A stretch of DNA of 64,000 bases, from positions 4,278,001 to 4,342,000 of the forward strand of contig NC_013595.1 in the NCBI RefSeq assembly GCF_000024865.1. The letters run 5' to 3'. Within the stretch, counting starts at the first letter, position 1; every line of letters begins with the position of its first letter. This document shows positions 60,686 through 64,000 of the stretch, piece after piece. This DNA is from Streptosporangium roseum DSM 43021 (lineage in GTDB: Bacteria; Actinomycetota; Actinomycetes; Streptosporangiales; Streptosporangiaceae). The notes under the pieces are model-generated. The model saw nothing but the letters and a program-made list of their open reading frames with translations, had not been told where the DNA came from and did not search any database. The position numbers were made by a program, and so were the translations under genes.

Positions 60686-60873
60686 CCTGTGGGGTGCCGA
60701 CCTGTACGACTCTGTCCGGCATATCGCGGGTCTCCCGGCAACGTGAGCAATCGGCTGGGGATCATCATGACCGCCTCGTCCTCGACCTCGGCGCAACTTC
60801 CCGTGATTCAGCAGCGCATACCTACCCTTTTCGGGTAGTCCAATCACAGCGTGCCGGGCGGCTCACGGGAAAC

Positions 60874-60909
60874 GAGTACGGCGGGCGGCCATGCCCGCCC
60901 GCCGTACTC
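60874..60909 (-). terminator. terminator of the M4-M28 protease gene
   Basis: GAGTACGGCGGGCGG (60874-60888) pairs perfectly over 15 bp with CCGCCCGCCGTACTC (60895-60909), with a 6-nt loop. It begins about 20 bp after the protease stop at 60931. Confidence 0.75.
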
Positions 60910-60930
60910 CGCTAGGGGGTCGTCATCCGG

Positions 60931-63900
60931 TCAGAGCTGCTGCCACAGGGCCGGAACGTTCGGCGGCTCCCATCCGGGCAGTGAGGTGTGCCCCTGCAGG
61001 CATCGGTAGCTGACGCCGTTGTAGGTCACGGTGTCCCCGGCCGCGTAGAGGGTCCACGTCTGCCAGGTGGTGCCGCCCTGCCCGCCGCCGACGGTCAGGG
61101 TGAAGGTGGCCGAGCGGTCGGAGCTCGCGCCGTCCGCGTTGAGGTTGACGGTGTAGGTCCCCGTGGGCGTGCTCGCCGAGGTGGCGATCGTGACCGCGGA
61201 GGACTGGCCGGAGTTGATGTTCGCCGGGCTGAAGGACGCGGTCGCGCCGGCGGGCAGGCCGGAGGCGCTCAGCGTGATGGCCTGGGCGTTACCGGAGGTC
61301 ACCTGGGTGCTGAGCGTCGTGCCGGCCGACTGGCCGGGCTGCACCGAGGCCGAGGACGGGCTCGCCGAGACCGAGTAGTCGTCCGTCGGGGTGGGGGTGT
61401 CGCCCACGGCGAGCTTCCACAGGGCGTTGGCGATGGCGTCCGCGTTGCGGTCCAGCGCGGTGCTGTTGATGTTGGAGGTGGTGTCGCAGGCGGAGTGGTA
61501 GCAGCGGTCGAAGGCCAGGCCCGAGGTGCCGCCCCACTTGGTGGCCTGAGCCGAGCTCTTCACGCTGGAGGCGCCGGTGAAGACGCCGCCGACCGGCACA
61601 CCCGCGTTCTTGAACGGGGCGTGGTCGCTGCGGCCGTCACCCTCGGTCTCGATCTCGGTCGGGACGTTGAGCGTGGCGTAGTAGTCCTTGAAGATCTTCT
61701 CGATGGCCGGGTTGTCGTCGTAGACGAAGTAGCCCGGGTTCGGCGAGGCGATCATGTCGAAGTTGAGGTAGGTCTCGACCCCGGTGGCTCCGCCGTTCTG
61801 CACGTAGTACTGCGAGCCGCGCAGGCCCAGCTCCTCGGCGCCCCACCAGGCGAAGCGGACGTGCTTGTCCAGCGTGGGGTTGCGGTTCGCCAGGGTCAGC
61901 GCGACCTCCAGCAGCGCCGCCGAGCCCGAGCCGTTGTCGTTGATGCCGGGCCCGGAGCTGACGCTGTCCAGGTGGCTGCCGAGCATGATCGTCGGGCCGG
62001 TGGGACCGGCCGGCCAGTTGGCGATCAGGTTGGAGTGGGTCTGGCCGTTGTAGGTGAAGTTCTGCACCGCGGTGGTGTAGCCGGCCGCGTCCAGCCTGCC
62101 CTTGATGTAGTTCAGCGAGGCGGTGTAGCCGGAGGTGGCCGAGGCCCGGTTGCCGCCGTTGCTGGAGGCGATCGACTGCAGCTGGTTCAGGTGCGCCGTC
62201 ACGTTGGCCACGGGGATGTCCGGCGCTCCCGGCGGGTTGCCGGTACCGACCGTCAGCGAGTAGCTCGCTGTCCTGTCCACGTCGGCGCCGTCGGCGGTAA
62301 CCGTCACCGAGGAGGTGCCGGACGGGGTGCTCCCCGAGGTGGCCAGCGTCAGCGTCGACGTCTGGCCGGCCGTGATGGTGGCCGGGCTGAAGGACGCGGT
62401 CGCGCCCGAGGGCAGGCCGGAGGCCCGCAGCGTGATGGACTGGGCGTTACCGCCGGTCACCGTGGTCCTCACGGTGGTGGTGGCGGACTGCCCGGCCTGC
62501 ACGCTGCCCGAGGTCGGGCTGAGCGAGAGCGAGAAGTCGTTGCCGGGGTTCGCCGTGCAGGGCGCCTCGCCGCTCTGCGCCGGGACGTTGACGGCGGCCC
62601 ACGCGGCCTTGGTCGCGTTGACCTCGACGCAGCTGTTGGGGAAGAGCTGCTTGGCCGCGGCCACGGTGGTCGAGCGGGCCTTGGCGTGCGTCCACGGCGT
62701 GGTCTTGCTGTTCAGGCCGGACATGAAGATCTGGCCGGCCTTCTGGATGCCGATGCCGGTCAGGCTGGACGGGCCGGAGCAGACCGTGCTGGAGGGCTTG
62801 CCGCCGCCCGGGTTGGTGCCCTCGGCCAGCAGGTAGAACCAGTGGTTCTGCGGTCCGGCCGCCGCGTGCACCTCGGTGTTGGGGATCGAGGAGCTGTAGC
62901 AGTTGGGGTCGCCCAGCGCGCCAGGGTTGTACATGTTGCGGATCGGGCCCTGGCCGACCAGGTTGACCTCCTCGCCGACCAGGTAGTCCGGCGGGTCGGA
63001 GGCGTTGGCCGCGAAGTGCTCGGTCAGCGCGCCGAAGATGTCACCGGTCGACTCGTTCAGGCCGCCGGCCTCGTTGCCGCTGCCCGCGCCGCCGGATCCG
63101 GAGAACTGGAAGATCGCGTGGCCGTACTCGTGGCCGACCACGTCCATCGGGGTGGCCTGCTGGGTGTTGGCCTGGTTGCGGCCGAAGTTGGTGTAGGAGC
63201 CGTTCCAGTAGGCGTTGACGTCCGTCAGCCCCACGCGGGCGGGGAAGGCGCCGCCGGAGCCGTTGAAGCCACTGCGGCCCAGCCAGTCGCGCAGCATGTT
63301 CCACTCGGTCTGGGCGGCGTACAGCGCGTCGACGCAGGCGGTCTCCAGGTTGGTGCCCTGGCCGTTGCCCCAGGCGTCGTCGGTGCCGGTGTAGGCCGAG
63401 CCGTTCTGGCCGCCGCAGCGCAGCCCCGGCCGGGTGGTGTCGGTCATCGAGTACGAACCACCGGACCCGGAGGTCTGGATGGTCACCGGGTTGCCGTTGT
63501 AGAAGCCGTTGCCGGTTCCGGCGCGGACGTCGTCGTAGGAGTCCACGACCGACCCGTCGAGGGCGTCCACGAAGACGTGCAGGACGCTCGGGGCCTGCTT
63601 CGTGGCGCCGGTGACGACCACCTCCCAGGCCAGCCTGGGCCGCTTGCCCGCCGCGTGCACGACCAGCCGGGGCGTGCTCACGCTCTCCACGGTCGGCAGC
63701 TCGCCGCGGGCGGTGACGGCAGCGGTGGTGGCGTCGACCTTGCTCTTGACGCCGACCTTGATCTCGGCACGCTGGCCCGAGGCCACGGACCCGACCTCCT
63801 GGCCCGTCTTGTCGGTGGTGACGACGACGTCACCGCCGTAGACGGGCAGCCCGCGGTGGGTCCGCGAGTAGGTCAGGTACTGCAGGCCGCGGGTTCCCGC

Positions 63901-64000
63901 GACGGTGTTCGTCAGCGTGAAGTCGTCCTCCGCCGCCTTGAACAGGACGTCGGACCTGAGGGCGAGGGCGCCGTCGGCGCTGGATATCGCGCGCTTGCGG
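60931..64000 (-). CDS. secreted M4 metalloprotease fused to M28 aminopeptidase, N-terminus cut by window edge
   Basis: At least 1022 residues are visible, and the frame runs off the right edge. Order from the N-terminus: FTP/PepSY-type propeptide (LQYLTYSRTHRGLPVYGGDV), M4 peptidase with HEYGH (63118-63132), GGLNESTGDIFG zinc Glu and TEVHAAAGPQNHW, then an Ig-like repeat (DFSLSLSPTSGSVQAGQSAT, SGLPSGATASFSPATI). Next comes an M28 aminopeptidase with GSHLDSVSSGPGINDNGSGS, WWGAEELGLRGS, FDMIASP and CYHSACDT covering all zinc ligands. A second Ig-like repeat and a CBM5/12-like tail follow (TWTLYAAGDTVTYNGVSYRC, then QGHTSLPGWEPPNVP). Secretion is expected; the signal peptide lies outside the window. 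Endo- and aminopeptidase in one chain would give combined protein breakdown. Confidence 0.9.
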   Translation of the reverse strand, partial: RKRAISSADGALALRSDVLFKAAEDDFTLTNTVAGTRGLQYLTYSRTHRGLPVYGGDVVVTTDKTGQEVGSVASGQRAEIKVGVKSKVDATTAAVTARGELPTVESVSTPRLVVHAAGKRPRLAWEVVVTGATKQAPSVLHVFVDALDGSVVDSYDDVRAGTGNGFYNGNPVTIQTSGSGGSYSMTDTTRPGLRCGGQNGSAYTGTDDAWGNGQGTNLETACVDALYAAQTEWNMLRDWLGRSGFNGSGGAFPARVGLTDVNAYWNGSYTNFGRNQANTQQATPMDVVGHEYGHAIFQFSGSGGAGSGNEAGGLNESTGDIFGALTEHFAANASDPPDYLVGEEVNLVGQGPIRNMYNPGALGDPNCYSSSIPNTEVHAAAGPQNHWFYLLAEGTNPGGGKPSSTVCSGPSSLTGIGIQKAGQIFMSGLNSKTTPWTHAKARSTTVAAAKQLFPNSCVEVNATKAAWAAVNVPAQSGEAPCTANPGNDFSLSLSPTSGSVQAGQSATTTVRTTVTGGNAQSITLRASGLPSGATASFSPATITAGQTSTLTLATSGSTPSGTSSVTVTADGADVDRTASYSLTVGTGNPPGAPDIPVANVTAHLNQLQSIASSNGGNRASATSGYTASLNYIKGRLDAAGYTTAVQNFTYNGQTHSNLIANWPAGPTGPTIMLGSHLDSVSSGPGINDNGSGSAALLEVALTLANRNPTLDKHVRFAWWGAEELGLRGSQYYVQNGGATGVETYLNFDMIASPNPGYFVYDDNPAIEKIFKDYYATLNVPTEIETEGDGRSDHAPFKNAGVPVGGVFTGASSVKSSAQATKWGGTSGLAFDRCYHSACDTTSNINSTALDRNADAIANALWKLAVGDTPTPTDDYSVSASPSSASVQPGQSAGTTLSTQVTSGNAQAITLSASGLPAGATASFSPANINSGQSSAVTIATSASTPTGTYTVNLNADGASSDRSATFTLTVGGGQGGTTWQTWTLYAAGDTVTYNGVSYRCLQGHTSLPGWEPPNVPALWQQL

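Noticed and set aside
60686..60847. N-terminal extension of the MFS protein
   Set aside because: The added segment is basic and unlike DHA2 transporters, which begin close to the first helix.

Overview
This is a contiguous stretch of a very GC-rich actinomycete chromosome. Third codon positions are strongly G/C, GTG and TTG starts are common, and ATGA/GTGA stop-start overlaps are frequent. Gene content (HGxxPAAW and DUF5302 small proteins, SoxBDAG, Ohr/OhrR, a DUF4132-MoxR-DUF5682 block) suggests a filamentous actinobacterium, perhaps of the Streptosporangiales. That placement is inference, because no rRNA, tRNA or marker gene is present. No CRISPR array, intact insertion sequence, prophage or rRNA/tRNA gene was seen.

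Layout. (1) 1-5129: a carbohydrate-uptake locus with a GH127-type beta-L-arabinofuranosidase (cut by the left edge), two MalG/MalF-type permeases, a lipoprotein binding protein and a divergent LacI repressor. (2) 5333-8903: a lone TenA thiaminase behind a TPP riboswitch, a LuxR-type remnant, an unknown gene, and a TetR/RibD-C-type pair sharing a palindromic operator. (3) 9056-22794: a choline-to-glycine catabolic cluster (34-codon leader ORF, Rieske demethylase, FdhF/YdeP oxidoreductase, IclR, choline dehydrogenase, dimethylglycine-oxidase-like flavoprotein, soxBDAG). Three promoters share related half-sites that may be bound by the IclR protein. (4) 22814-33756: a mixed housekeeping and regulatory stretch with a DnaQ-BRCT exonuclease, a Gfo/Idh/MocA dehydrogenase next to a decayed sugar-binding protein, two OhrR-like regulators with matching operators, a STAS protein, a DcuSR-like two-component system beside DctA, the Ohr peroxidase and an AhpD-like protein. 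(5) 33875-38563: four flavin-dependent (LLM-class) monooxygenases, each overlapping the next by an ATGA. (6) 38646-40297: a CPA2 antiporter with its TrkA-C regulator. (7) 40668-53848: a 13-kb block comprising DUF4132, a 1636-residue protein of unknown function, a MoxR AAA+ ATPase, a DUF5682-VWA fusion and a SWIM zinc-finger protein. (8) 53982-64000: assorted single genes, a VapBC-like toxin-antitoxin pair whose toxin is frameshifted, a DHA2 drug-efflux pump, and a large secreted protease running off the right edge that joins an M4 metalloendopeptidase to an M28 aminopeptidase and a chitin-binding-like tail.

How the parts work together. The choline cluster can be read as a pathway: choline is oxidised by BetA (betaine aldehyde dehydrogenase is not in the window), glycine betaine is demethylated by the Rieske enzyme, dimethylglycine by the flavoprotein with a GcvT domain, and sarcosine by SoxBDAG to glycine, with C1 units passed to folate. 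The FdhF/YdeP enzyme may deal with released C1 units. The 40.7-53.8 kb block has the architecture of MoxR/VWA chaperone-like systems, in which an AAA+ ring and a metal-dependent VWA partner act on unknown clients. It is the best candidate here for an under-described system.
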